DNA from: Candidatus Zixiibacteriota bacterium
GTDB taxonomy: Bacteria > Zixibacteria > MSB-5A5 > UM-FILTER-46-8
Direction of reading: 5' to 3'
Assembly (NCBI GenBank): GCA_014730345.1
Contig: WJIJ01000082.1
Span: forward strand, 1-52,652
Length of the DNA: 52,652 nucleotides
Position 1 is the first letter of the stretch. Each line of letters starts with the position of its first letter. A model generated the notes under the pieces. The model was not told the DNA's origin. It searched no databases and worked only from the letters and a program-made list of their open reading frames with translations. The translations under genes and the position numbers were made by a program. Positions 16,744 through 24,739 of the stretch are shown here, piece after piece.

Positions 16744-17874
16744 CTATATAATTATAAGTTCCGCGTGTAGCGCGCCCGCTTTCTTAAGGGCTTGCAGTAT
16801 GGAAATAATATCCCTTGGAGTCGCTCCGATAGCATTCAACGCCCTGGCCAGATCGCTTATTCTCGTGGATTCCTCAAGATAGACCATACGGGCGATTTCC
16901 TCAGAGACGGAAACCTCGCTGTCGCCAGTATTCACTGTTTCTCCTTTGGAGAAAGGCGTCGGCTGGGAGATTACCGGTTGGGATTTAATTTCAACGGTAA
17001 GGTTACCATGCGCGAGGGCTATGGCATCCACGCTTACATTCGCGCCGGCCACGATTGTTCCGGTTTTTTCATTTACAACTATTCTCGCCGGTGTACTGGT
17101 TTCTACTTCGAGATTCTCGATGCGGGAGATAAGCGCGATCATCTCACCAGAACTTAGGCTGTCATCATCCGGGTAGATATTGACCACTTTCTCGGACGAG
17201 GCTTCCACCCTGCAACCCTCGACGGAGTCGCGGACGACCTTCGAAAGCCTGTCGGCGGTGGTATAATCCGGCATTTCCAGTTGAACCCGGATAACATTCT
17301 GGTCTATGGGAATAGGATAACGGCGTTCTATCAATCCGCCGGAAGGCACCCGCCCCACGAGGGTATAATTGTTGGAAACCTGATCGCCCCCTCCTCCCTG
17401 GGCATTAAAGCCGCCGGTCGATACCGGACCCTGCGCCCAGGCAATAACCTCTCCGGTAGGCGCGGACAACGGGGTTAAAAGAAGCATACCGCCTTCGAGG
17501 CTTGAAGCATCACCAAGCGAGGAGACGGTAACATCGATTCTGCCGCCAACCTGTTCCAAAGGAGTAACTTCGGAGGTAACCATGACCGCGGCGACATTTT
17601 TGACCTTAACCTTGTCCTCGGGAAGGGTTATTCCCATCCTCTCCATCATATTATTAAGGGACTGGATAGTAAATATAGTACCTTTGCTATCCCCTGTACC
17701 TTCCAGCCCCACGACAAGACCATATCCCAGAAGCGGAATTTTTATCTTGCTCTGTATCCTGGCAATATCTTTCAGCGGGACTTTGGCCGCGTTGATATCA
17801 GGTATATCGACCAGGAGGTTTATGGGCAGAAGCAAAATTACCAGTAACGCAATTGATCTCTTTAGAATAACCAA
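16744..17874 (-). CDS. flgI: Flagellar P-ring protein FlgI
   Basis: FlgI forms the ring around the rod in the peptidoglycan layer. The 376-residue protein has a signal peptide (residues 1 to about 30) followed by the family hallmarks VPLKDIARIQ, LLGYGLVVGLEGTGDSKG and NVAAVMVTSEV, and ends with ISILQALKKAGALHAELIII. The start appears to be TTG at 17874, 13 bases inside the flgH coding end, with GAGG 8 bases upstream. Its presence indicates a two-membrane envelope. Confidence 0.95.
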   Translation of the reverse strand: MVILKRSIALLVILLLPINLLVDIPDINAAKVPLKDIARIQSKIKIPLLGYGLVVGLEGTGDSKGTIFTIQSLNNMMERMGITLPEDKVKVKNVAAVMVTSEVTPLEQVGGRIDVTVSSLGDASSLEGGMLLLTPLSAPTGEVIAWAQGPVSTGGFNAQGGGGDQVSNNYTLVGRVPSGGLIERRYPIPIDQNVIRVQLEMPDYTTADRLSKVVRDSVEGCRVEASSEKVVNIYPDDDSLSSGEMIALISRIENLEVETSTPARIVVNEKTGTIVAGANVSVDAIALAHGNLTVEIKSQPVISQPTPFSKGETVNTGDSEVSVSEEIARMVYLEESTRISDLARALNAIGATPRDIISILQALKKAGALHAELIII

Positions 17875-18455
17875 TTTAAGAACCTCGCAATTATTCCGGG
17901 TTTACCGCCAGTATGGGCGACGCCTTTACCGCTGTAAGAAATCTCGGCGTTAGCGATGTTATACGAATAGACCGAATTATCATCCATTATGTCTTTGGGG
18001 CGAACCTCACCCTTAAGAATCAGGGCTTCTTTGTCATCGTTGACTCCTATGACACGGTTGCCCTCGATTAGCAGGTTGCCGTTCTCCTTGACCTCCAAAA
18101 CCGTAACTGTCATTGTAGCTTCAAGTTTACCGGATTTTACCGTAGAACCCTGCCCATCATACTCGTTTTTACCCTCGCCGCTGAATCCGAATGACGGGAT
18201 AAAATCAAGCGCGCCGGAACCGGGTCCCCCGGTTGCCTCTGTTTTATGATTCTTTTTGGTAATGGTCTTGTTGGAATGGGACGCTTCCGCGTTCTCCATG
18301 ATAAGAACCGTAAGCAGATCGCCGGCTTTACGGGCTTTATGGTCCGAGAAAAGACTGTTGCCGGCGGCCTGGGTAAAATTCAAACCGTCGGCTAATGCCG
18401 TTCCGCAATACACCATGATTGCCAGCGTCAATGTTATTTTAATGAATATCTTCAT
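17862..18455 (-). CDS. flgH: Flagellar L-ring protein FlgH (no lipobox)
   Basis: FlgH forms the outer membrane bushing. The 197-residue protein has the conserved SLFSDHKARKAGDLLTVLIMENAEAS, the GNLLIEGNRVIGVN segment and the VRPKDIMDDNSVYSYNIANAEISYSGKG block. Unusually, the signal peptide (MKIFIKITLTLAIMVYCGTALA) lacks a lipobox: the only Cys (17) follows Tyr, and a normal signal peptidase site ALA/D fits better. Canonical FlgH is a lipoprotein. It overlaps flgA by 4 bases and flgI by 13. Confidence 0.93.
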   Translation of the reverse strand: MKIFIKITLTLAIMVYCGTALADGLNFTQAAGNSLFSDHKARKAGDLLTVLIMENAEASHSNKTITKKNHKTEATGGPGSGALDFIPSFGFSGEGKNEYDGQGSTVKSGKLEATMTVTVLEVKENGNLLIEGNRVIGVNDDKEALILKGEVRPKDIMDDNSVYSYNIANAEISYSGKGVAHTGGKPGIIARFLNWLF

Positions 18456-19147
18456 CTTAATGATGCCGCCTCCACTATTCCTTTATCGATTACTTTTCCA
18501 GATATTGTTTTTCCGGAAGCTATATTCCGGACCCTGATTAAATCGCCGATTGAACCATCTTCACGCGAATAACCGTCGGCGCTCACTTTCAAACTGCCCA
18601 TGTCGGCTATTATTTTAACCCTCTCTCCGCGTAATACGGCCGGAACCGGTTCGATTCGATTCAGGTCGATAATCTCGCCGTAATTAAAACTTTTGGCCGC
18701 GCGCATACCGGTGATTTGACCGGTATCGGCGGTCGCTTCTCCGCGGAATTCGGTAATATCGACTTCCATAAACTCACAATTTTCCGAAGATAGGATATCT
18801 CCTTTTTTAATTAATGCGCGCGAACATATAACGTTTCGCTTTAAGGTAACCACCGCGGTAACATAAGAACTCACCTCGCGGTTATCTTCGGTAAACGCTA
18901 TAACTTTCAATGGGATACGCTTGCGCAAATTAGGCGGGATGTCGCCGTTAATGTATAGCTTTACGTTATTCGGCAATTCCAGCATATTACTTGGATAATT
19001 ACTTAATACTACTTCCAGTTTATTTGATGTGACCGGAAGCTGTTTATTAAAGAACTGCTGTACAGTATTATCCAGTATGGATTTATCAAGAGCGTAAGAT
19101 GGATTTGCCGCAAATAGCATTAAAATTAGCAATAATAATCTACTCAT
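18452..19147 (-). CDS. flgA: P-ring assembly chaperone FlgA
   Basis: FlgA is the periplasmic chaperone for FlgI polymerisation. The 231-residue protein has a signal peptide (1-19, ending PSYA), an N-terminal half with VVTLKRNVICSRALIKKGDILS, and a SAF-type C-terminal domain with GMRAAKSFNYGEIIDLNRIEPVPAVLRGERVKI and IRVRNIASGKTISGKVIDKGIVE, the FlgA signature. It starts right after flgG and overlaps flgH by ATGA. Confidence 0.93.
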   Translation of the reverse strand: MSRLLLLILMLFAANPSYALDKSILDNTVQQFFNKQLPVTSNKLEVVLSNYPSNMLELPNNVKLYINGDIPPNLRKRIPLKVIAFTEDNREVSSYVTAVVTLKRNVICSRALIKKGDILSSENCEFMEVDITEFRGEATADTGQITGMRAAKSFNYGEIIDLNRIEPVPAVLRGERVKIIADMGSLKVSADGYSREDGSIGDLIRVRNIASGKTISGKVIDKGIVEAASLR

Positions 19148-19148
19148 A

Positions 19149-19937
19149 TTACCTCTTAAGATGATTAATAATTCCGGTTATCTCATCGGAGGTTTGAATC
19201 GCTTTTGAATTCATTTCATAGGCTCTTTGCGCGACAATCATGTCGACCATCTCGTTGACAATATCAACATTAGATAGTTCGATATATCCCTGCACGATAC
19301 GCCCGAATCCTTCGGTAGTTGGATTGCCGGTTAAGGCGGTACCCGAAGCCGCGGATTCCTTATAAAGGTTATGCCCTATCGCGTTCAAACCGACAGGATT
19401 TACGAATCTGCATAATTCTAACTGGCCGATTTCAAGAGGATCCGATTCGCCGGGCATGGATACGGAAACCAGCCCATCCATGGAAATATTTACGCCGCCC
19501 GCTTCGGCGGGAATTGTAATTTCCGGGTCGAGAACGAAGCCATCACTGGTAACCAGTCTGCCGTCGGCCGAAAGTTTAAAGGAACCGTCGCGGGTGTAGG
19601 CGTAGGAACCATCGGGCATCATTATCCTGAAGAAACCATCCCCCTCAATACAAATGTCCAGGGGATTGTCGGTCGGGGACATTGTACCCTGTGTATGGGT
19701 GCGGGTACTTGCCGCCGGACGGACGCCATAGCCGATTTCGAGGTCCACGGGAAGCTGGTTCCCAGCCGCATTGGCAACCCCTGCCTTTTTTACCTTCTGG
19801 TAAAGAACATCCTGGAATTCGATACGGCTTTGCTTGAAACCGGTGGTGTTCACATTAGCCAGGTTGTTGGCTATGTTATCGATGTTCATCTGTTGAGCCT
19901 GCATTCCCGAAGCGGCGCTTCTCATTGCTTTTATCAT
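19149..19937 (-). CDS. flgG: Distal rod protein FlgG
   Basis: FlgG builds the distal rod. The 262-residue length and sequence are canonical: MIKAMRSAASGMQAQQMNIDNIANNLANVNTTGFKQ at the start, PLDICIEGDGFFRIMMPDG in the middle and the C-terminal NEMVDMIVAQRAYEMNSKAIQTSDE. It lies 23 bases after flgF with a good ribosome site, and precedes flgA by one base. Confidence 0.97.
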   Translation of the reverse strand: MIKAMRSAASGMQAQQMNIDNIANNLANVNTTGFKQSRIEFQDVLYQKVKKAGVANAAGNQLPVDLEIGYGVRPAASTRTHTQGTMSPTDNPLDICIEGDGFFRIMMPDGSYAYTRDGSFKLSADGRLVTSDGFVLDPEITIPAEAGGVNISMDGLVSVSMPGESDPLEIGQLELCRFVNPVGLNAIGHNLYKESAASGTALTGNPTTEGFGRIVQGYIELSNVDIVNEMVDMIVAQRAYEMNSKAIQTSDEITGIINHLKR

Positions 19938-19960
19938 CTATACCTCCTCCTATTTGGAGT

Positions 19961-20689
19961 TTAATATGTTCTGCCTACCCTGTTTATGGATTGCCCGATT
20001 GCTTCATCCTGAATGGTTATAGCCTTTTGCCCTGATTCGAAATCACGGAAAGTAGCAATCATATCAACCATTTGATCCAGTATAGAAACATTGGAGCGTT
20101 CGAGAAAACCCTGCCGGATCGAAAAACCGCTTGCCGGGAGAGGTTCGACATCCTCGGGCGCGATAAAACAGACGCCATCATCTTTTGAAAGCGCCTGGGG
20201 ATTTTCAAACTGCACTACTCTCAGTCTGCCAACCTGCTCGCCGCCATCGAAGATATTGCCTTCGGAATCAATGGAAGGCTCGGCATTCTGCAATATTACC
20301 GGCCCGGCATCTGAAAGGTATGTATTACCGCGGGCATCCTTGAGAATACCATTGGCATCGACATGCATTTCACCATTACGGGTATACCGGGTTCCGCGCC
20401 CGGTTTCGATTACAAAAAAGCCTTCACCATCAAGGGCTATGTCCAGGGAGTTGTCAGTTTTATCCAATATCGCCTGAGAATGGTCTATAAACGCGCTGTT
20501 GATCATGGGGTCCTGCCAGTCATAATCGGTGTGGATAAGTTTTGCCTGTTCTTCCACGATTTTATCGAGGAAAACGCGATCCCTCTTATAACCAACCGTA
20601 TTGGTATTAGCCATGTTATTGGCTATAACATCCTGTTTGGTAATGCGGGGCATCATGCCCGAAGCAACTTCAAATATGCCTTTAATCAT
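19961..20689 (-). CDS. flgF: Rod protein FlgF (FlgG-like)
   Basis: A 242-residue rod protein of the FlgF/FlgG family, with MIKGIFEVASGMMPRITKQDVIANNMANTNTVGYKRD at the start, SLDIALDGEGFFVIETGRG in the middle and the C-terminal DQMVDMIATFRDFESGQKAI. The less conserved ends and the position before flgG favour FlgF. I prefer the ATG at 20689 over the in-frame TTG at 20695, as AAAGGA then sits 7 bases upstream. It is the first gene of the rod/ring operon, with a sigma-54 promoter about 33 bases before it. Confidence 0.93.
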   Translation of the reverse strand: MIKGIFEVASGMMPRITKQDVIANNMANTNTVGYKRDRVFLDKIVEEQAKLIHTDYDWQDPMINSAFIDHSQAILDKTDNSLDIALDGEGFFVIETGRGTRYTRNGEMHVDANGILKDARGNTYLSDAGPVILQNAEPSIDSEGNIFDGGEQVGRLRVVQFENPQALSKDDGVCFIAPEDVEPLPASGFSIRQGFLERSNVSILDQMVDMIATFRDFESGQKAITIQDEAIGQSINRVGRTY

Positions 20690-20738
20690 ATCCAAGTCCT
20701 TTCTGTGTAGACAGATACACTATTCCACGTGAGGAACA

Positions 20739-20754
20739 AGCAAACATCGTACCA
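20739..20754 (-). promoter_or_regulatory. Sigma-54 (-24/-12) promoter of the flgF operon
   Basis: On the minus strand the 16 bases TGGTACGATGTTTGCT (20754-20739) match the RpoN consensus TGGCACG-N4-TTGCT with the required GG-N10-GC spacing. The predicted start near 20728 gives a leader of about 39 bases to the flgF ATG. The same TGGTACG...TTTGCT form occurs before flgB. Confidence 0.85.
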
Positions 20755-20962
20755 AAACATCTTTAATCGCGGCAGTTTTAAATAATATTGGCTATACGGT
20801 TATCTGATTGATTATTAAGGGATTACAACGGGGTTGGATGAGAATTTTGAGGTGGAGCAATCACGTTTCGGATTTGTGAACGATTCAGGGGAAAAAACCT
20901 CCGTTGCAGGATGAAAAGTTTGCCGATATAGATGGTTAATCCCACAGGACAGAACCAGCCCC

Positions 20963-21352
20963 CTATTGCTGATTTTGCATAGATTTTCTCAAGCAGGTTC
21001 TTTCGAGGATCAATGAAATTTCATGAGCTTTGAAGGGTTTGGTGATGTATTCATCGGCTCCGAGAATCATGGCATCTTTTACAGTAAAAGCGTCCCCGAA
21101 TCCGGTCATCATTATAACACCTACATCAGGTTTTTCTTCTTTGATACTTTTAAGGAGTTCAAACCCGTTCATTTCCGGCATTTTTATATCGGAAATCACG
21201 ATATCGAATTTTTTGTCCTTCAGGCACTGCAACGCTGTTTGGCCATTTTCGGCGAGGGTGACTTTGTAACCATCTCGCTTGAGGATTTTATCAAGCAGGT
21301 TCCTCATTTCAAGTTCGTCGTCAACAACCAGTATTTCAATTTTATCTTTCAT
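20963..21352 (-). CDS. CheY-like stand-alone response regulator (1)
   Basis: A 129-residue single receiver domain. The acidic pair (VVDDE, 11-12), the phospho-acceptor Asp (ISDIKMPEMNG, near 55), the Thr switch (MMTGFG, near 83) and the Lys (TKPFKAHE, near 105) are all present, so it should be phosphorylatable. There is no output domain. It is the last gene of the signalling set, 71 bases after the receptor-tip-like gene and 268 bases before the flgF operon. It could be a motor regulator (CheY) or a partner of the unusual kinase-like proteins beside it; the sequence alone does not decide. Confidence 0.88.
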   Translation of the reverse strand: MKDKIEILVVDDELEMRNLLDKILKRDGYKVTLAENGQTALQCLKDKKFDIVISDIKMPEMNGFELLKSIKEEKPDVGVIMMTGFGDAFTVKDAMILGADEYITKPFKAHEISLILERTCLRKSMQNQQ

Positions 21353-21423
21353 GTCCAGTCCTCTTTTTCAAGAGTAATCGTCCACTTATTTTATAACTTT
21401 ACACTATTTATATTTCTGCAATA

Positions 21424-21816
21424 TTATTGCTCAACCGAATTCAGCTGCTTCAGCATATCAACAACCTTTTTGCTGTTGCCCATTATGATAGCAAAGGATT
21501 GTTCGAGCTTTTTCAGGGTTCCCGGTTCGATTTCCTCTTTACGGGAAAAGGAATTATGGTCGAAGTAATTAATTCCTTCGATAGCCGCTTTGGAAATGCT
21601 CTGAATTCGCTTGGTCGCCTCATTGACTTCACCGGCGAGTTTATCAAGAGTTTTTCCTAAATCGCTGTTCTTGCCGTATCTTTTGTTAATCCTGTTAGCG
21701 GCAATGGCGATATTAATGGCGGCAAACTGGGCTTGCTGCATGATTTCGGTAATGTTTTCAATTACTACCTTAAAGTTTTCTTCCTGTAACTCATTGACTT
21801 TCAAATCGCCGGGCAA
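21424..21816 (-). CDS. Helical protein resembling an isolated chemoreceptor signalling tip
   Basis: I do not know a named family for this 130-residue protein. It is predicted all-helical and has no membrane segment. Residues 32-72 (AAINIAIAANRINKRYG, then LDKLAGEVNEATKRI) line up with the chemoreceptor hairpin tip, where the pattern is LNAAIEAARAGE...VADEIRKLAERS. A-x-N-x-A-I-x-A-x-R is preserved, and the turn would fall at about G48-G54. A further helix ends at LKKLEQSFAIIMGNSKKVVDML. The start is TTG with GGAGG 5 bases upstream. It is placed between two CheY-like genes. The similarity could also be convergent heptad chemistry, so the role is inference. Confidence 0.5.
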   Translation of the reverse strand: MPGDLKVNELQEENFKVVIENITEIMQQAQFAAINIAIAANRINKRYGKNSDLGKTLDKLAGEVNEATKRIQSISKAAIEGINYFDHNSFSRKEEIEPGTLKKLEQSFAIIMGNSKKVVDMLKQLNSVEQ

Positions 21817-21829
21817 ATCAACCTCCAGG

Positions 21830-22183
21830 CTAAAATTTCACAAGTTCGTGAATCTTGCTTTTTAATTCATCAAGATTGCTGGATTTAACGATATAGGCAT
21901 CAGCCAACCAAGATGAAAAATCATCTTTATAGGTCGAGTATGCCGAATTGAGTATCACTGGAGTATCGGCATTTTTCTGGCGGAATTCATTTAAAACTTC
22001 CAATCCATCTTTACCTTCCATCTTAATATCCAGCACCATCAGATCAATTTTGTTATCCTGGGCAATACGAAGGGCTTTTTCGCCGTTCTCGGCTAAAAGC
22101 ACCTGGAAACCCTCTTCAGTAAGTTCTTTTTCATAGAGTTTTCCCAGGGAAACTTCGTCGTCGACAACTAATATTTTTTGCAT
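21830..22183 (-). CDS. CheY-like stand-alone response regulator (2)
   Basis: A 117-residue receiver domain with VVDDE (8-9), the phospho-acceptor Asp in LDIKMEGKDG (near 51), the Ser/Thr switch in ILNSAYSTYKDD and the conserved Lys in AYIVKSSNL (near 99). The sequence around the acceptor and the alpha4-beta5 face differs clearly from the other receiver at 20963-21352, so the two probably have different partners. It starts 3 bases after the stop of the kinase-like gene and is almost certainly translated together with it. Confidence 0.87.
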   Translation of the reverse strand: MQKILVVDDEVSLGKLYEKELTEEGFQVLLAENGEKALRIAQDNKIDLMVLDIKMEGKDGLEVLNEFRQKNADTPVILNSAYSTYKDDFSSWLADAYIVKSSNLDELKSKIHELVKF

Positions 22184-22185
22184 GT

Positions 22186-23907
22186 TTACTCCTTGCAGTA
22201 TGGTAAATTGATTACTATCGATAAGGGTTGATTTTTTCCTCTTTGCACACCCAGTTTTCCGAAATGCTGATTGATAATCTCATTTGCAATAGCCAAATCC
22301 GTTTCCCGTTTCAACGGGCTGGTGTTGAAGATGTTTTCGAAGATCTTTTTAGCATCGATATTTCCTTCATGGTCTCCGCTATAGGTGAAACTTAACTCCA
22401 CTTCATCGCGGTCGATTACGAGTTTGATATCGATATCGGAACCCGCTCCGCCATGCCTGGAAAACTGTCTACCGGCAACCAGCAGTACGTTGCGCAACTG
22501 TTTCTCGCTGCCGAATACTTTTATATTCTCCTGGAATTCGGCGAACCTGAATGTGGATTGGTTATTCTGAAATCCATCATTTAAAAGCTGGAAAACATCC
22601 ATTGTAAGCTCCGAGAAATCGATTACGGATTTAGATTCCGGGGCCGCGCGAGTAATGCTGGTAAAGTTTTCAAGAACATTTTCAATCCTATCGACTTCTT
22701 TAATGATTATATCTAAAGAATCGGAAAATTGATGTTCATTGTTAATCTTTCTACGTATATTTCTGGCAAAACCGCCTACGACCGACAAGGGATTGCGTAT
22801 TTCATGCGCAACCTGTGAAGCCATTTTGCCGATAGCGTTCAATTTTTCGCTTTCCACGAGCTTCTGCTGGCTTACCCGGATAGTATTATTAGCCTTGGCC
22901 AGCTGGTCGATTTTTTCTCCCAGTTTTTCATAAAGCCTGGACCGTTCCAAAGCTACGCCGGCGTGGTTGGCAAAGATAGCCAGAATTTCGAGGTCGGCGG
23001 AGGTTATTTTTCTGCCGGTTATGAAGTTATCGGCAAGCAACAACCCGGTGATATTACCTTCGACGGTGAGTGGGGCAACCGCCAGGGATTCCACGCCGAG
23101 AATATCAAAAAGATAGTTATCGGCAGGATTTTCCGACTTGAAAAGGACACCCGGTTTGTGGGAATTGAGAATCTGGCGCAATGGAATGGGCATATTCCTT
23201 TTATGAAGCTTTATCCTGCGCACCAGTTCGTTTACTTTTACGTCATAGCTTGATGTAGCGTTATTGTAATTGTCGATAAGCTCATCAAGGGATTTCTGCT
23301 GTCCATCAATTTCAGACCATATAGCGGCGGCTTCGGCGCCATCGGAAGGCCCGATGGCTATTTCGCCTTTAAACGCGTCACCTTCTCCGCTTAGCATCAG
23401 GAATGCCCGGTTGAAACCGAGGGCATCGCCGGCAGTGGCTCCTATGAGAATGATCTTGAATGTTTCATCGAGACGATAGGAGTTGCTGAGTTTTCGCCCT
23501 AACTGGCTGATAACGGAGGTAATATTGTAGAAACGGTTCCGGTTATAGCCGGCCAGGCCGGGAGGTTCACCGGAAATCTGGCAGATATTGATTTCCGTTC
23601 CGGTTCCGTTGTCGATCGTGAACCGGTGGACTTGAAAAACCCGTTCGTCATTACCAGCATTTGAGCGGAGAACAATCCCGTCTTTTAAATTGTCATGGGA
23701 TTGAGCCTGGATTTCGCCGAATACCCACTGGAATCCCCGTGTAATATCTTCGAATCCAAGGATCCTCTTGGAGAATTCGGCGAATTCATCGTTATAATGA
23801 AACAGCTGGCCTTCGCTATAAACGAAAAAGGGGTTTCGGGAATTGTAGTAGCCGATTTTCCAGATGATGTCGAGATCGGAATTGAGTTCGTTTTTAACAG
23901 ATTCCAT
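22186..23907 (-). CDS. PAS/GAF histidine kinase with degenerate ATP-binding domain
   Basis: A 573-residue cytoplasmic protein without membrane helices. Residues 15-115 look PAS-like, 145-322 are a GAF domain (ending ILAIFANHAGVALERSRLYE), and 330-358 form a coiled coil. Residues 359-420 are a DHp domain with an intact phospho-acceptor His368 (QVAHEIRNPL). The C-terminal part (430-571) keeps the outline of the HATPase fold (IFENIFNTSP and the final VINLP). However, the N-box Asn is missing (LRNVLLVAGRQF), no clear DxGxG box is seen, and the G2 box GTGLGL is replaced by ETDLAI. It may receive phosphate from another kinase rather than make it. Genes on both sides are 2-3 bases away. Confidence 0.75.
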   Translation of the reverse strand: MESVKNELNSDLDIIWKIGYYNSRNPFFVYSEGQLFHYNDEFAEFSKRILGFEDITRGFQWVFGEIQAQSHDNLKDGIVLRSNAGNDERVFQVHRFTIDNGTGTEINICQISGEPPGLAGYNRNRFYNITSVISQLGRKLSNSYRLDETFKIILIGATAGDALGFNRAFLMLSGEGDAFKGEIAIGPSDGAEAAAIWSEIDGQQKSLDELIDNYNNATSSYDVKVNELVRRIKLHKRNMPIPLRQILNSHKPGVLFKSENPADNYLFDILGVESLAVAPLTVEGNITGLLLADNFITGRKITSADLEILAIFANHAGVALERSRLYEKLGEKIDQLAKANNTIRVSQQKLVESEKLNAIGKMASQVAHEIRNPLSVVGGFARNIRRKINNEHQFSDSLDIIIKEVDRIENVLENFTSITRAAPESKSVIDFSELTMDVFQLLNDGFQNNQSTFRFAEFQENIKVFGSEKQLRNVLLVAGRQFSRHGGAGSDIDIKLVIDRDEVELSFTYSGDHEGNIDAKKIFENIFNTSPLKRETDLAIANEIINQHFGKLGVQRGKNQPLSIVINLPYCKE

Positions 23908-23910
23908 TTG

Positions 23911-24690
23911 TTATTTTGAGATTCTCTCAAGCCGGTACGAGAAGTCGCTGAGTTTGGTAATACTCTCCTCAATCTCATCGAGGCTCCTTTTCAAGCGCTG
24001 ATCCGCTTCTTTAAGCGAAAGCTGAAGGAAGCGGGTATTTCCGGCCATGGAGGCTATGGGTTGTGAGATTCCCTGTACAACCTCGCTAAGGACCTGGGAA
24101 ATACTATCCGGAAATGACGGCCCGGCATCATCCTTATCCCGGTTCAACTCCTCGATGCGGGAATTGCTCCTGCTCAACTCGGTGCGGAAATGCAACCGCT
24201 CCATGAGCGCAGAAATCTGCCCGGCGATAATGGTCATCATTTCAAGGTCCGTTTGGTCGTAAGCGCCCGCGCGCTCATTACTGACATTAATCACCCCGAT
24301 TAATTGATTGTCCATAAGAATCGGTACGGAAATGAATGATCTTATATGGTCATCCACCGATTCACGATACCTCTTGATATTGGGCATCATAATTGGACGT
24401 CTGTACTTTGCCACCCATGCCGAGAATCCCTTACCCAGTTCGAATTCAACGAAAGAGATCAAATCGCCTTTATTTCCTGTTTTGGCGATAGTTTCGAGTT
24501 TCTGTTTTTCCTTGTCGAGGATTGAGATAGAAGCCGAGGTATAATCGACGGCATCGTTAATTTCAACTAAAATTTCCTCGAAGGTATCCTTTCCCTTAAG
24601 TTCTTTTTGGATTAAACAACTGATTCCATAAAGAGCTTTGAACTGCCTAACTACACGGTCTGCCTTATACAAATCGTGTTCCTGTGGCAT
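23911..24690 (-). CDS. GAF-domain protein with DHp-like helices lacking the phospho-His
   Basis: A 259-residue cytoplasmic protein. Residues 20-165 are a GAF domain (TFEEILVEINDAVDYTSASISI, then FISVPILMDNQLIGVINVSN). A charged coiled coil follows, and the final 60 residues resemble a DHp hairpin in which V-Q206-G-I-S-Q-P-I replaces the usual S-H-E-I-R-N-P-L. The acceptor His is thus Gln, and no ATPase domain follows. It could dimerise with, and steer, the kinase-like protein encoded 3 bases downstream. The ligand is unknown. Confidence 0.7.
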   Translation of the reverse strand: MPQEHDLYKADRVVRQFKALYGISCLIQKELKGKDTFEEILVEINDAVDYTSASISILDKEKQKLETIAKTGNKGDLISFVEFELGKGFSAWVAKYRRPIMMPNIKRYRESVDDHIRSFISVPILMDNQLIGVINVSNERAGAYDQTDLEMMTIIAGQISALMERLHFRTELSRSNSRIEELNRDKDDAGPSFPDSISQVLSEVVQGISQPIASMAGNTRFLQLSLKEADQRLKRSLDEIEESITKLSDFSYRLERISK

Positions 24691-24739
24691 ACTTTATCCA
24701 TCCTTGGCTGTATGTTATTTAATCCTCATGGCATGTTAG

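Noticed and set aside
20916..20935. GCCGATAT on the plus strand as a sigma-28 promoter
   Set aside because: No TAAA at the right distance and no plus-strand gene downstream.
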